This document shows positions 42,316-51,774 of a DNA stretch of 64,000 bases, in pieces. The position numbers and the translations under genes were made by a program. The notes beneath the pieces were generated by a model that saw nothing but the letters and a program-made list of their open reading frames with translations, did no database searches and was not told where the DNA came from. The DNA comes from Microbacterium paraoxydans (GTDB lineage: Bacteria > Actinomycetota > Actinomycetes > Actinomycetales > Microbacteriaceae), in NCBI RefSeq assembly GCF_018224615.1, contig NZ_JAGTUK010000003.1, positions 294,338 to 358,337 of the forward strand, in the 5' to 3' direction. Every line of letters starts with the position of its first letter. Positions within the stretch are counted from its first letter, which is position 1.

Positions 42316-43503
42316 GTGAAGATCGCAGTGCTGTCCCGTGCGCCGCAGGCGTACTCCACTCAACGCCTCCGCGCCGCTGCACTGCAGCGGGGGCACAACG
42401 TCAAAGTGCTGAACACCCTCCGCTTCGCGATCGATCTCACGTCCGACGAACCCGACCTGCACTACCGGGGGCGCCAGCTCAGCGACTACGACGCGATCCT
42501 CCCGCGCATCGGCAACTCGATCACATACTTCGGCACGGCCGTCGTGCGTCAGTTCGAGCAGATGGACGTGTACACGCCGAACACGGCCAACGGCATCTCG
42601 AGTGCTCGCGACAAGCTGCGCGCCAACCAGATCCTCTCCAGGCACAACATCGCGATGCCGCCCACGGCGTTCGTGCGCAACCGTGCCGACGTGCGGCCGG
42701 CGATCGAGCGCGTCGGCGGTGCGCCCGTCGTGATCAAGCTGCTCGAGGGTACGCAGGGGATCGGGGTCATCCTCGCTCCGCAGGTGAAGGTCGCCGAGGC
42801 GATCATCGAGACGCTGCACTCGACCAAGCAGAACGTGCTCATCCAGAAGTTCATCGCGGAGAGCCGGGGGAGGGACATCCGTGCCCTCGTCGTCGGTGAT
42901 CGCGTGGTCGCGGCGATGCGGCGTTCGGCTGCGGGTGACGAGTTCCGCTCCAACGTGCACCGCGGCGGCTCGGTGGAAGCCATCGAGCTCGATCCGGTGT
43001 ACGAGCGGGCAGCCGTCCGGTCGGCGCAGATCATGGGGCTCCGGGTGGCGGGCGTCGACATGCTCGAGGGCGACGAGGGTCCGCTGGTGATGGAGGTCAA
43101 CTCCTCCCCGGGGCTGCAGGGCATCGAGACCGCCACGAAGCTCGACGTCGCGGGTGCCATCATCGACTACATCGCCGGTCAGGTCGCCTTCCCTGAGATC
43201 GACGTGCGGCAGCGCCTCACGGTGTCCACAGGCTACGGCGTGGCGGAGCTGATGGTGCACGGCGCAGCCGACCTGGTGGGCAAGACGCTGGGCGAAGCAG
43301 GACTGTGGGAGCGCGATATCACCGTGCTCACGCTGCACCGCGGTGTGAGCGTGATCCCGAATCCGCGCAAGCATGTCGTGCTGGAGGCGGACGATCGCCT
43401 GTTCTGCTTCGGCAAGCTGGAGGAGATGCGCTCGATGATCCCCGAGCGTCGTCGGCGCCGCGCGAAGGTGAGGCGCCTGCCCAAGCAGCCGCTGTCGGAG
43501 TGA
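42316..43503 (+). CDS. rimK: RimK-like glutamate ligase fused to TrkA-C domain
   Basis: 395 residues from GTG 42316 (the frame stays open to 42271 but overlaps the divergent gene). Residues 1-290 are RimK ATP-grasp: KIAVLSRAPQAYSTQR start, VIKLLEGTQGIGV near 140, RDIRALVVG near 187, and MEVNSSPGLQGIE near 259. Residues about 300-380 match the TrkA-C (RCK_C) fold (DLVGKTLGEAGLWER...). RimK adds Glu to ribosomal protein S6; the TrkA-C part may sense a nucleotide. Divergent from the zinc-protease-like gene; together they resemble the RimABK-type tailoring system. Confidence 0.86.
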   Translation: MKIAVLSRAPQAYSTQRLRAAALQRGHNVKVLNTLRFAIDLTSDEPDLHYRGRQLSDYDAILPRIGNSITYFGTAVVRQFEQMDVYTPNTANGISSARDKLRANQILSRHNIAMPPTAFVRNRADVRPAIERVGGAPVVIKLLEGTQGIGVILAPQVKVAEAIIETLHSTKQNVLIQKFIAESRGRDIRALVVGDRVVAAMRRSAAGDEFRSNVHRGGSVEAIELDPVYERAAVRSAQIMGLRVAGVDMLEGDEGPLVMEVNSSPGLQGIETATKLDVAGAIIDYIAGQVAFPEIDVRQRLTVSTGYGVAELMVHGAADLVGKTLGEAGLWERDITVLTLHRGVSVIPNPRKHVVLEADDRLFCFGKLEEMRSMIPERRRRRAKVRRLPKQPLSE

Positions 43504-43560
43504 CGACGCGCGGCCGCTCTCCGAGGAGGACGGCCGCGCGGTGGTCGTGCGGTGCGGAGA

Positions 43561-44271
43561 TCAGCGCGGACGCTGCGGGCGCACCTTGGTGGGGTCGATC
43601 CCCTTCGGGATCGGCAACGACGAGAGCGACTGCGACACGGAGTCCACGCGGCGGATCACGGCGGCCATGGTGGCCTTGTCGATCGCCTTCGGGAGCTTCT
43701 TGATGGTCTTCGCGAGGTCGGCGATCGGCACCTCGTCTTCGCCGTGGCCGACGTAGAGAACGGTGACCGGGACGCCGTGCGCGACGCGCTGCGCCTTGCT
43801 GCGCTCTTCGTTCACCAGTCGCGTGAGCCGGCCGCGGGCGCCTTCGCCGACGACGACGATGCCACCCCGGCCGATCGTGCGGTACACCGCTTCCTGGGTC
43901 TTCGGGTTGATGCCGACCGGGGTCTCGGAGGCCTGCCAGCGCCGACCGAGGCTCGTGCTCAGGACGTGGCCGGTCGCCCCCGGCATGCCGTCGATCTTGG
44001 CGTACATCGCCGAGGTGGAGAGGCGGGTCATCAGGAACAGCGAGCCGAGCACGCCGACCATGAGACCGGTGATGCCCCACAGCACGAGGGTCCAGACCTG
44101 GAACGGCGGGATGAGGTAGCCCGCGACGAGTCCGAGCAGGACGCCGCCGATGAGGATGGCCGCCTGAGCCCAGGGGAGCCACGGATAGGCCTCGCGCGTG
44201 AACCGGAAGAGGGACTTGATCTGGGAGAAGAACCCAGGACGCTTCTCGGGTTCGGGAGCACGCTTTGCCAT
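43561..44271 (-). CDS. DUF4191 membrane protein
   Basis: 236 residues. Begins MAKRAPEPEKRPGFFSQIKSLF, followed by two transmembrane helices at about 36-80 (AAILIGGVLLGL... and GLMVGVLGSLFL). The cytoplasmic rest carries GIVVVGEGARGRL near 136 and YVGHGEDEVP near 172. A conserved actinobacterial family of unknown function, found next to RDD and glnA in mycobacteria. ATG 44269-44271; the upstream extension is rejected as an antisense tail. Convergent with rimK. Confidence 0.86.
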   Translation of the reverse strand: MAKRAPEPEKRPGFFSQIKSLFRFTREAYPWLPWAQAAILIGGVLLGLVAGYLIPPFQVWTLVLWGITGLMVGVLGSLFLMTRLSTSAMYAKIDGMPGATGHVLSTSLGRRWQASETPVGINPKTQEAVYRTIGRGGIVVVGEGARGRLTRLVNEERSKAQRVAHGVPVTVLYVGHGEDEVPIADLAKTIKKLPKAIDKATMAAVIRRVDSVSQSLSSLPIPKGIDPTKVRPQRPR

Positions 44272-44431
44272 GGCATCCAGCCTACCGAGTCCCGAGGGGT
44301 GACGATGCCGTCGTTCGCGCGGAGCGGAGCGGTGGAAGGACTGGCCCTGCACAGTCCTCGAGGGTCGGGAAAGCTATCCGCACGCGCGCCGATCCGTCCC
44401 GCAGCCCGGGTCCGTTCGCTGGGATGGACGC

Positions 44432-45862
44432 ATGACCGACGCCGTGACGACCGAGAAACCAGAACCCGCAGTGCTCGCAAGGGCGCATCGCTCACTGCGG
44501 GTGCTGTCCGATGCCGACGGGCCGTTCGCGGGAACACTCGCGACGTCCGGCGACTCCGTCGTCGTGCGCTGCCCGAGCGAGGCGTTGGCGGGATGGGCAG
44601 GGTGGCGGTTGGCGGGTGCGCAGCACGTCGCCGGTCCGCTCGACGTCGTGCGCCGCGTCGACGGTCACGACGTTCTACTGCCCTGGTGCACGGACCGGCT
44701 CCAGGCGTTCGTCGACCGGCGGCGTGGCGACGGGCGACCGCTCTCGGCGGGAGAGGTGTGCACCGTGGTGGTGAGCGTGCTGCGCGGGATGGGCGAGCTC
44801 GCGGCTCGCGGCGGCGCAACCAGCGGCATGTGGTGGCTCACCGACGACGGTCGGCCGATGTTCGTCGTCGGCGAGGGGGAGTCGTGCGGGTCCGCGGCTG
44901 TGGGCATCGTGGAGGCACTGGGCGAAGCCGAGACCGACCGGACGGTGAAGCGCCTTCTCGACCGCGTGGGTCACGGCCTGCGCGAGCGCCTGCACGCCCC
45001 CGGGTTCCCGTCGCGCCTGCTGGAGGAGTGGGAGCGGGAGCTGCTGACGATCGCCGCTCCGCGCGCCCTGGAGAGGGTCGATCCGGAACCGGCGCCGGTG
45101 CTGGCGCGTGACCTCGCCAGGGCGGTGGCGGCGAACGCGTCGGACGTGCGGCCCACGCGGCGAAGCCTCGCGATCCAGAAGTCCCGCCGACGCGAGGTGG
45201 AGTCCGTGCCGGCGAGGCTGGGCGCGATGGTTCTGGGCGTCCGTGACAGCATCGGCTCTCGCGTCTCCCGGGTGCGCGCCGCCGTGGGGGTGCGCGGACC
45301 GGGAACACGAGACCGCAGCGCCCGGATGGGCGGGCGACGAGCACCGCGACGACGAGTGGCGCTGATCGCCGGCGCCGGGGCCGCGGTGGTGCTCGTCGGC
45401 GGGCTGATGTGGCCAGGTGAGGACGGAGGTGGCGCACGCGGAGCCACCAGCGATCGGCACGCACAGCCCGCCGAAGAGGGCCCCGTGGTGGAGCAGCGCC
45501 CCACGTCCGACCCCGGGAGCTCGCGAACGCCGGGCGCGAGCGCCGCCCCGATGTCCGGCGATCCTGTGGCCGCGGTCCCGTCGCTCCTGGCCGCCATCGA
45601 GACGTGTCGTGACGATGCGGACGCCGAGTGCCCATCGGCGATCGCACCGGGGTCCGTGGGAGTCGCGGAAAAGCTCAGCGCGCTCGAAGGAGCGGAGCAC
45701 AGCGTCGAGCTGGTCGACGAATACGGCGACGTCGCGGTCACGAGCGTCACTCCGTCGGGAGCCTCGACTCCCGAGGCCCCGCACGTGATGGTCGTGGTGG
45801 AGCGCAGAGACGAGAAATGGCTGGTCCGCGACGTCTACGACGTCGCGGACCAGCCAGAATGA
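44432..45862 (+). CDS. Transmembrane kinase-like protein, catalytically degenerate
   Basis: 476 residues. Residues about 15-210 show a protein-kinase-like layout: LSAGEVCTVVVSVLRGMGEL near 104-123 resembles helix E, and WLTDDGRPMFVVGEG near 135 sits where the catalytic and DFG strands would be, but the HRD and DFG residues are absent. Then a basic linker, one transmembrane helix at about 309-327, and an outside part (Pro/Ser-rich, then about 375-476 with a Cys pair CRDDADAEC). I infer a pseudokinase-type sensor or scaffold. Not a recognised named family. Confidence 0.6.
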   Translation: MTDAVTTEKPEPAVLARAHRSLRVLSDADGPFAGTLATSGDSVVVRCPSEALAGWAGWRLAGAQHVAGPLDVVRRVDGHDVLLPWCTDRLQAFVDRRRGDGRPLSAGEVCTVVVSVLRGMGELAARGGATSGMWWLTDDGRPMFVVGEGESCGSAAVGIVEALGEAETDRTVKRLLDRVGHGLRERLHAPGFPSRLLEEWERELLTIAAPRALERVDPEPAPVLARDLARAVAANASDVRPTRRSLAIQKSRRREVESVPARLGAMVLGVRDSIGSRVSRVRAAVGVRGPGTRDRSARMGGRRAPRRRVALIAGAGAAVVLVGGLMWPGEDGGGARGATSDRHAQPAEEGPVVEQRPTSDPGSSRTPGASAAPMSGDPVAAVPSLLAAIETCRDDADAECPSAIAPGSVGVAEKLSALEGAEHSVELVDEYGDVAVTSVTPSGASTPEAPHVMVVVERRDEKWLVRDVYDVADQPE

Positions 45863-45873
45863 TCGCTCTGTTG

Positions 45874-47631
45874 TCAGACGCCCAACTGCGGGGCGAACTG
45901 CGCCGCCTCGAGGCGAGCCTTCACGGCGCCCAGGAAGCGCGCGGCGTCGGCACCGTCGATGATGCGGTGGTCGTAGGAGAGCGCGAGGTACACGTACGAG
46001 CGGACCGCGATCGCCTCGCTGCCGCCGACCTTCACGATGCCGGGACGCTTGACGACCGTGCCCGTGCCCAGGATCGCAGACTGCGGCAGGAAGACGACGG
46101 GCGTGTCGAACAGCGCGCCACGCGACCCGGTGTTGGTCAGCGTGAACGTTCCGCCGGCGAGCTCGTCCGGCTTCAGCTTGTTGTCGCGCGTGCGGGCCGC
46201 GAGGTCAGCGATCTCGTGGGCGATCTGGGCGATGTTCTTCGACGCGGCGTCGCGCAGCACGGGCGTGAGGAGTCCACGCTCCGTGTCGACAGCGATCGAG
46301 ACGTTCTCGGTGGCCGGGTAGACGATCTGCTCGCCGTCGACCGTCGCGTTGACGATCGGGAAGGCCTGCAGCGCCTCGGCGGCTGCCAGAGCGAAGAACG
46401 GCAGGAACGAGAGCTTGTCGCCGGTCTTCTCGAGGAACGACGCCTTCACGGTGTCGCGGTACTCGGCCAGGGCCGTGACGTCGACCTCCACGACCGTCGT
46501 GAGCTGCGCGGTCTGCTGCATGGACTCGACCGCACGCTTGGCGAGGACCTTGCGCAGACGCGACATGGGCTGCGTCGTACCCCGGAGCGGCGAGACCTCG
46601 AGCGGTGCGGGAGCCGGAGCCGCGGCTGTCGCGGCGGGGGCCTGGGACGCAGACTCGGCGGCCTTCAGCACGTCCTCCTTGCGGATGCGACCGCCCACAC
46701 CGGTGCCGGTGACCGACGCGAGATCCACACCCTGCTGTGCCGCAAGACGGCGCACCAGCGGGGTGACGTACAGGTTGTCGTTCTCCGTCGGCAGCGAGAG
46801 CTTGGGAGCCGGTGCCTCGGGGGCAGCCGGCGCCGGTGCTGCCGGTGCCGGGGCAGCGGGTGCCTCGGTCGAGGGCGCCTGAGGCGCAGCGGGTGCCGCC
46901 GGAGCAGGCTGCGCGGGAGCGGCAGGCGGCTCCGGGGCTGCCTGCGGAGCAGCGGGTGCCTCGGCGGCAGGAGCGGGCTGGGCGGCCGGAGCCGCGCCAG
47001 AACCGACGCGAGCCAGCACAGCGCCGACCGCGACGGTCTCATCTTCCGCGGCGACGATTTCCTGGAGCACACCGGCGACCGGAGAGGGGATCTCCGTGTC
47101 GACCTTGTCCGTCGAGATCTCGAGAAGAGCCTCATCGACGTCGACCGTGTCGCCCACCCGCTTCAGCCAGCGGGTGACCGTTCCCTCGGTGACGCTCTCA
47201 CCGAGCTCCGGGAGCACGATGTCGGTGGCATCGCCGGACGGCGCGGCTTCCGCTGCGGGAGCCTCGGCCGCGGGAGCGGGAGCCTCGGCGGGTGCCGGAG
47301 CCTCCGCCGCCGGAGCGGGCGCCTCGGCCGCGGGAGCAGCCTCCGCCTCCGGAGCGGCCGCGGCGGGCGCATCGCCCGCGGGAGCCGCGCTGCTGCCGTC
47401 GCCGATGCGAGCGAGCAGGGCACCGACCTCGACCGTCTCGTCCTCGGCCACGAGGATCTCCTCGATCACGCCGGTGACCGGGGAGGGGATCTCGGTGTCG
47501 ACCTTGTCGGTCGAGATCTCGAGCAGGCCCTCGTCCGCCTGGACGGTGTCTCCCACCTGCTTGAGCCAGCGGGTGACCGTACCCTCTGTGACGCTCTCAC
47601 CGAGAGCGGGGAGGACCACGGATGTGCTCAT
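45874..47631 (-). CDS. sucB: Dihydrolipoamide acyltransferase (E2), actinobacterial SucB/DlaT type
   Basis: 585 residues. Two lipoyl domains (Lys 43 and Lys near 175, both in [11 protein letters not shown]), Pro/Ala-rich linkers, a peripheral subunit-binding domain near 283-315 ([15 protein letters not shown]) and the acyltransferase core with [12 protein letters not shown] near 555. Named SucB in actinobacteria but used as the E2 of pyruvate dehydrogenase in mycobacteria. AAGGAGA lies 7 bases before the ATG. Convergent with the kinase-like gene, 11 bases apart. Lies downstream of lpdA on the same strand. Confidence 0.94.
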   Translation of the reverse strand: MSTSVVLPALGESVTEGTVTRWLKQVGDTVQADEGLLEISTDKVDTEIPSPVTGVIEEILVAEDETVEVGALLARIGDGSSAAPAGDAPAAAAPEAEAAPAAEAPAPAAEAPAPAEAPAPAAEAPAAEAAPSGDATDIVLPELGESVTEGTVTRWLKRVGDTVDVDEALLEISTDKVDTEIPSPVAGVLQEIVAAEDETVAVGAVLARVGSGAAPAAQPAPAAEAPAAPQAAPEPPAAPAQPAPAAPAAPQAPSTEAPAAPAPAAPAPAAPEAPAPKLSLPTENDNLYVTPLVRRLAAQQGVDLASVTGTGVGGRIRKEDVLKAAESASQAPAATAAAPAPAPLEVSPLRGTTQPMSRLRKVLAKRAVESMQQTAQLTTVVEVDVTALAEYRDTVKASFLEKTGDKLSFLPFFALAAAEALQAFPIVNATVDGEQIVYPATENVSIAVDTERGLLTPVLRDAASKNIAQIAHEIADLAARTRDNKLKPDELAGGTFTLTNTGSRGALFDTPVVFLPQSAILGTGTVVKRPGIVKVGGSEAIAVRSYVYLALSYDHRIIDGADAARFLGAVKARLEAAQFAPQLGV

Positions 47632-47697
47632 GACTGAGTCTCCTTCAGAAGTTGTATGACGCTTGTCTAGCTTAGTGACTCGGGCACCGGTTGGTGC

Positions 47698-49071
47698 TCA
47701 GAGGGCGTGCAGGGGCTTTCCGGCCAGAGCGAGGAATGCCTCGCCCAGCGCCTCGCTCTGCGTGGGGTGTGCGTGGATGAGCGGAGCGATGTCTTCGGGG
47801 TGCGCTTCCCAGGCGACCGCGAGCTGTCCCTCGGTGATGAGCTCGCCGACGCGGTCTCCGATCAGGTGGACGCCCAGAACCGGGCCGTCTTTCTGCCGAA
47901 CGACCTTGACGAGTCCTCCCGTGCCGATGATCTCGCTCTTGCCGTTGCCGGCGAGGTTGTACTCATAGGTGGTCACCGCGTCTGCGCCGTGCTCCGCCAC
48001 CGCAGCTTCCTCGGTCAGCCCGACGGAGGCGACCTCCGGGCTCGAATAGGTGACCTTGGGGATCTGCGCGTCGGGGATGATCGCGGGGGACAGCCCGGCA
48101 ATGCGCTCCGCAACGGCGATGCCCTGCTGGAACCCGCGGTGGGCGAGCTGCAGGCCGGGGACGATGTCGCCCACCGCCCAGACCCCGGGAGCTCCGGTGC
48201 GCAGCTCCTTGTCGACGGTGACGAATCCGCGATCGAGGACGACGCCCGCCTCCTCGAAGCCGAGGTCGGCGGTGGCGGGACCGCGGCCCACCGCCACGAG
48301 CAGATAGTCCGCGGTGAACTCCGAGCCGTCCTCGAGCGTCACGGTGACGGACGTGTCGTCCTGCGTTGCGCGCTGGAACCGGACTCCCAGCGAGTACTGG
48401 ATGCCGCGGCGACGGAACGCGCGTTCGAGCCCCTTGCTCATGGCGATGTCCTCGTTGGGGACCAGGTGCGGCAAGGCCTCGACGATCGTCACCTCGACAC
48501 CGAAGGAGCGCCACACGCTCGCGAACTCCACGCCGATCACGCCACCGCCCAGCACGATCACGCGCTCGGGGATGACGTCCAGGGCGAGTGCCTGGTCGCT
48601 GGTCAGGATGCGGCCGCCGATCTCCAGCCCCGGCAGCGTGCGGCTGTAGGAACCGGTGGCGAGCACCACGTCGGACCCGACGTAGACGTCGTCGCCGACG
48701 CTGACGCTGCGATCCGCGTTGAGCCGCCCCTCGCCCGCCACGGTGGTGATGCCGCGCGCCTTGACGAGTCCCTCGAGCCCCTTGTACTTCTTTGCCACGA
48801 TGCCCTCGCGATACGCCCGCACGCCCTCGGCGTCGATGCCGCTGAGAGAAGCCGTGACCCCCACCGAAGCCGCGTCACGCACGTGGTCGGCAACCTCCGC
48901 CGCGTGCAGCAGCGCCTTGGTCGGGATGCATCCCCGGTGCAGACACGTGCCACCGACCTTGTCCTTCTCGATCAGCGCGACGGACTTGCCGAGCTCGCTG
49001 GCTCGAAGCGCGGCCGCATAGCCGCCGCTGCCCCCGCCGAGCACGATGATGTCGAAGGTGTGGGTTGTCAT
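47698..49071 (-). CDS. lpdA: Dihydrolipoyl dehydrogenase (E3)
   Basis: 457 residues. FAD motif VLGGGSGGYAAA near 10, redox disulphide GGTCLHRGCIPTKA near 41-50 (Cys pair 5 apart), NAD motif VIVLGGGVIGVEFAS near 177, and a C-terminal His-Glu in HAHPTQSEAL near 435. It reoxidises the lipoyl arms of the E2. Between pepA (3 bases away) and sucB (66 bases away), forming a pepA-lpdA-sucB operon that supplies the shared subunits of the dehydrogenase complexes. Confidence 0.95.
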   Translation of the reverse strand: MTTHTFDIIVLGGGSGGYAAALRASELGKSVALIEKDKVGGTCLHRGCIPTKALLHAAEVADHVRDAASVGVTASLSGIDAEGVRAYREGIVAKKYKGLEGLVKARGITTVAGEGRLNADRSVSVGDDVYVGSDVVLATGSYSRTLPGLEIGGRILTSDQALALDVIPERVIVLGGGVIGVEFASVWRSFGVEVTIVEALPHLVPNEDIAMSKGLERAFRRRGIQYSLGVRFQRATQDDTSVTVTLEDGSEFTADYLLVAVGRGPATADLGFEEAGVVLDRGFVTVDKELRTGAPGVWAVGDIVPGLQLAHRGFQQGIAVAERIAGLSPAIIPDAQIPKVTYSSPEVASVGLTEEAAVAEHGADAVTTYEYNLAGNGKSEIIGTGGLVKVVRQKDGPVLGVHLIGDRVGELITEGQLAVAWEAHPEDIAPLIHAHPTQSEALGEAFLALAGKPLHAL

Positions 49072-49074
49072 GTG

Positions 49075-50550
49075 TCATGCCTCCGTGTGGGATGCTGCTT
49101 CGGCGAAGGCGACGATCGATCGGACCATCGCCCCCGTTGGGCCCTTCTCCGTGAAGCCGTAGGGCGCGCCGGCGTGTTCGCCGGAGCCCGCGATGTCCAG
49201 ATGCACCCAGGGGATGCGGGCAGCATCCTCGGCGTCCGTCACTCGTCCGACGAAGCGGCGCAGGAACAGGCCGGCGAACGACGCGCCACCCATCCGGTCG
49301 CCCATGTTCGCGTTCTGAAGGTCGGCGATCGGGGACTCGAGCGACTCTTCCATGTACGAGGGCAGAGGCATGTGCCATGCCGGCTCGCCGACGCGAGCCG
49401 CGGCGGCGAGGAACTCCGCCACCGTGCTGTCGTCGCCGAACACGCCCGTGTGACGGTGGCCGAGAGCGGCGACGATGGCGCCGGTCAGGGTCGCCACGTC
49501 GAGGATGACGTCCGGGTGCTCACGGCTTGCGGCGACCAGGCCGTCCGCGAGGACAAGGCGGCCCTCGGCGTCGGTGTTCTGGACCTCGACCGTCGTACCG
49601 TCGAGGATGCGGATGACATCGCCCGGGCGGAGTGCGCGACCGGACGGCATGTTGTCGGTGATGCACAGCCATGCGGTCACCCGCACCGAAAGGCCGAGGC
49701 TGGCGATTGCGCGCAGGGCGGCGAGTGAGGTCGCGGCCCCGGCCATGTCGAACTTCATGCCCACCATCGATGCGGCCGGCTTGAGCGACAGGCCACCGGT
49801 GTCGAACGTGATGCCCTTGCCGACCAGGGCGATGTGACGCGTGGCATCGGCTGGCGCGTACTCGAGGCGCACCAGACGCGGCGGGCGATCCGAGCCCTGG
49901 CCGACACCGAGGATGCCGCCGAAGCCCTGCTCGGCCAGCGCCTTCTCGTCGAGGATGTCGACGGCCACGTCGAGGCCGACAACGCTCTGCGCCGCGCTCT
50001 CGGCGAGCTGTGCGGGGCTCTGCCACTCCGCCGGAACGGTCACGAGGTCTTTGATCAGCGCCACCGCCTCGCCGATGGTCTGCGCGCGCGCGACGGTCTC
50101 GTCGTCGAGTTCGGCATGGACGGTCACCTTCTCGGCGCGGGGCTTGCCCTTCTCGGTGCGATACCCCTCGAAGCGATAACCGCCCAGCACGGCGCCCTCG
50201 GCGGCGGCGGAGGCGTGCGACTCCAGTCCGGCCGCAAGTCCGAGGGCCACGTGCGTGAATCCGGTGAGGGAGCGCAGTGCCGCGCCGGCGGCGTTGCGCA
50301 CGGCCGTGTCGTCGATCTCGCGTCCCGCCCCGATCACCGCGAACGGCAGGGTGGTCACGTCGGGGGCGTAGACGCGCGCGAACGAGCCGGCTGCGCCGGT
50401 GAAGCCGATGCCCGCGAGGACGTCGGCGAGGCCGGGGTAGTCCGTCAGGGACTCGGCCGAATCCGAGAGATCGGGGACGACGAGCACTGCGGCATCGGCA
50501 GCGCTTCCAGGGAACTGATCAGTGGTGTGCGAGAGCACGGGAAGCGTCAT
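49075..50550 (-). CDS. pepA: Leucyl aminopeptidase (M17)
   Basis: 491 residues from ATG 50548-50550; AGGATGGAAGG upstream supports this over ATG 50559. M17 motifs: VGKGITFDTGGLSLK near 241 (metal-binding Asp, catalytic Lys) and NTDAEGRLVLADGL near 323 (metal site). Hexameric bimetal peptidase of peptide turnover. Head of pepA-lpdA-sucB; the mycobacterial pepB-dlaT region has the same order. A longer frame upstream is antisense to PAC2 and is discarded. Confidence 0.93.
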   Translation of the reverse strand: MTLPVLSHTTDQFPGSAADAAVLVVPDLSDSAESLTDYPGLADVLAGIGFTGAAGSFARVYAPDVTTLPFAVIGAGREIDDTAVRNAAGAALRSLTGFTHVALGLAAGLESHASAAAEGAVLGGYRFEGYRTEKGKPRAEKVTVHAELDDETVARAQTIGEAVALIKDLVTVPAEWQSPAQLAESAAQSVVGLDVAVDILDEKALAEQGFGGILGVGQGSDRPPRLVRLEYAPADATRHIALVGKGITFDTGGLSLKPAASMVGMKFDMAGAATSLAALRAIASLGLSVRVTAWLCITDNMPSGRALRPGDVIRILDGTTVEVQNTDAEGRLVLADGLVAASREHPDVILDVATLTGAIVAALGHRHTGVFGDDSTVAEFLAAAARVGEPAWHMPLPSYMEESLESPIADLQNANMGDRMGGASFAGLFLRRFVGRVTDAEDAARIPWVHLDIAGSGEHAGAPYGFTEKGPTGAMVRSIVAFAEAASHTEA

Positions 50551-50652
50551 GCCTTCCATCCTATGAGCACCGTTGCGAGCCCGCGGTCGGGCCGCGCCCC
50601 GCGTGTTCGCTCTCAGCGAGACGGCTCGGGGCCCCTCGTCGAGACCTGCTCG

Positions 50653-50658
50653 TAGCAT
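50653..50658 (+). promoter_or_regulatory. -10 box TAGCAT of the PAC2 gene (leaderless)
   Basis: TAGCAT ends 6 bases before ATG 50665. Confidence 0.4.
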
Positions 50659-50664
50659 GGACTC

Positions 50665-51606
50665 ATGCCCTTCTCCGGAGAGATCCACGAACGCGTCGCG
50701 AACGCACCCGCCGTGCCGCACGGAGTGCCCCTCGTTGTGCTCCTGACCGGTTTCACGGATGCGGGCAGCGCGGTGTCCGGGCTGATCGACCACCTCCGCG
50801 AGTCCACGTCGCCGCAGCCGCTGGTGGTGTTCGACAACGACGCGCTCCTCGACTACCGCGCGCGCCGCCCGGTGATCTCCTTCGATCAGGACCACCTCAC
50901 GGAGTTCCGCCCGCCGCGGCTCGAGCTGTCCCTCGCGACCGATGCGCTGGGCCGCCCGTTCCTGCTGCTCGCCGGGTACGAGCCGGACTTCGCCTGGAAC
51001 GCCTTCGCCGAGACGGTGCTCGATCTGGCCGCCGAGTACGAAGTGTCGGGCCTGCACTGGGTGCACTCGATCGCGATGCCCGTGCCGCACACGCGGCCCA
51101 TTGGAACAACGGTCAGCGGTAACCGCCGCGATCTGGTGGTGTCGCACTCGGTGTGGCGGCCGCGCACCCAGGTGCCCGCGACCGCGGGCCACCTGCTGGA
51201 GTACCGATTCGCCGAGCGCGGCGAGCGGGTGGTCGGATTCGTGCTGCTCGTGCCGCACTACCTCGCCGAGACGGAGAACCCGGACGCGGTCAGCGCCGCC
51301 GCCGAGAAGCTCATGGCGTCCACGGGACTCGTGCTGATGCTCGACGCCGTGCGCGAGCGCCGCGAGGACTACATCGCCCGGGTTGACGAGCAGGTCGCAG
51401 CGAACGACGAACTGCAGCAGATGGTGCACAATCTCGAACGCCGATACGACGCGTACATGGCGGGACGCGACCCTGAGGACGACAGCTACGACGAGGGTGG
51501 CTTCAGCGAGCGGGACCTGCCGAGCGCCGACGAACTGGCGGCAGAGCTCGAGCGCTATCTGGCAACGCGACCGTCCGGCGACGAGGACAAGCCCGGTCGC
51601 GGCTGA
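50665..51606 (+). CDS. PAC2 family protein (proteasome assembly chaperone-like)
   Basis: 313 residues. PAC2 fold with VLLTGFTDAGSAV near 25 and HWVHSIAMPVPHTRP near 132. C-terminal 100 residues are acidic and helical (ELERYLATRP end). In eukaryotes PAC2 assists proteasome assembly; bacterial members are of unknown role, and no proteasome genes are seen here. ATG 50665 with a -10 box 6 bases before it. Divergent from pepA. Upstream of sigA, with 168 bases between. Confidence 0.85.
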   Translation: MPFSGEIHERVANAPAVPHGVPLVVLLTGFTDAGSAVSGLIDHLRESTSPQPLVVFDNDALLDYRARRPVISFDQDHLTEFRPPRLELSLATDALGRPFLLLAGYEPDFAWNAFAETVLDLAAEYEVSGLHWVHSIAMPVPHTRPIGTTVSGNRRDLVVSHSVWRPRTQVPATAGHLLEYRFAERGERVVGFVLLVPHYLAETENPDAVSAAAEKLMASTGLVLMLDAVRERREDYIARVDEQVAANDELQQMVHNLERRYDAYMAGRDPEDDSYDEGGFSERDLPSADELAAELERYLATRPSGDEDKPGRG

Positions 51607-51707
51607 CGCGGTTCAGCGAGAACTTCGCCGGATTGCATCCGGAGCGCCACACGTGTGCGATACTAGGAGTCTGACCCGTTGTCAATCGGCGTTTTCGAAC
51701 GCTGGAC

Positions 51708-51713
51708 TTGACA
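51708..51713 (+). promoter_or_regulatory. TTGACA -35 element upstream of sigA
   Basis: A perfect TTGACA, 62 bases before the sigA GTG. Only a weak -10 (CGAAAT, 51731-51736, spacing 17) follows. The word TACTAG occurs at 51661 and again at 51721; it may mark two start regions. Moderate confidence only. Confidence 0.3.
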
Positions 51714-51774
51714 AGGGTCTTACTAGTGTCCGAAATGTCCCGGGGCCCGCGATCGGCTCCGTGAAAGGCGAAAC

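Noticed and set aside
46800..47400. Direct Ala/Pro repeats considered as a repeat element
   Set aside because: They are the linker repeats between lipoyl domains of SucB, encoded in frame, not a separate element.
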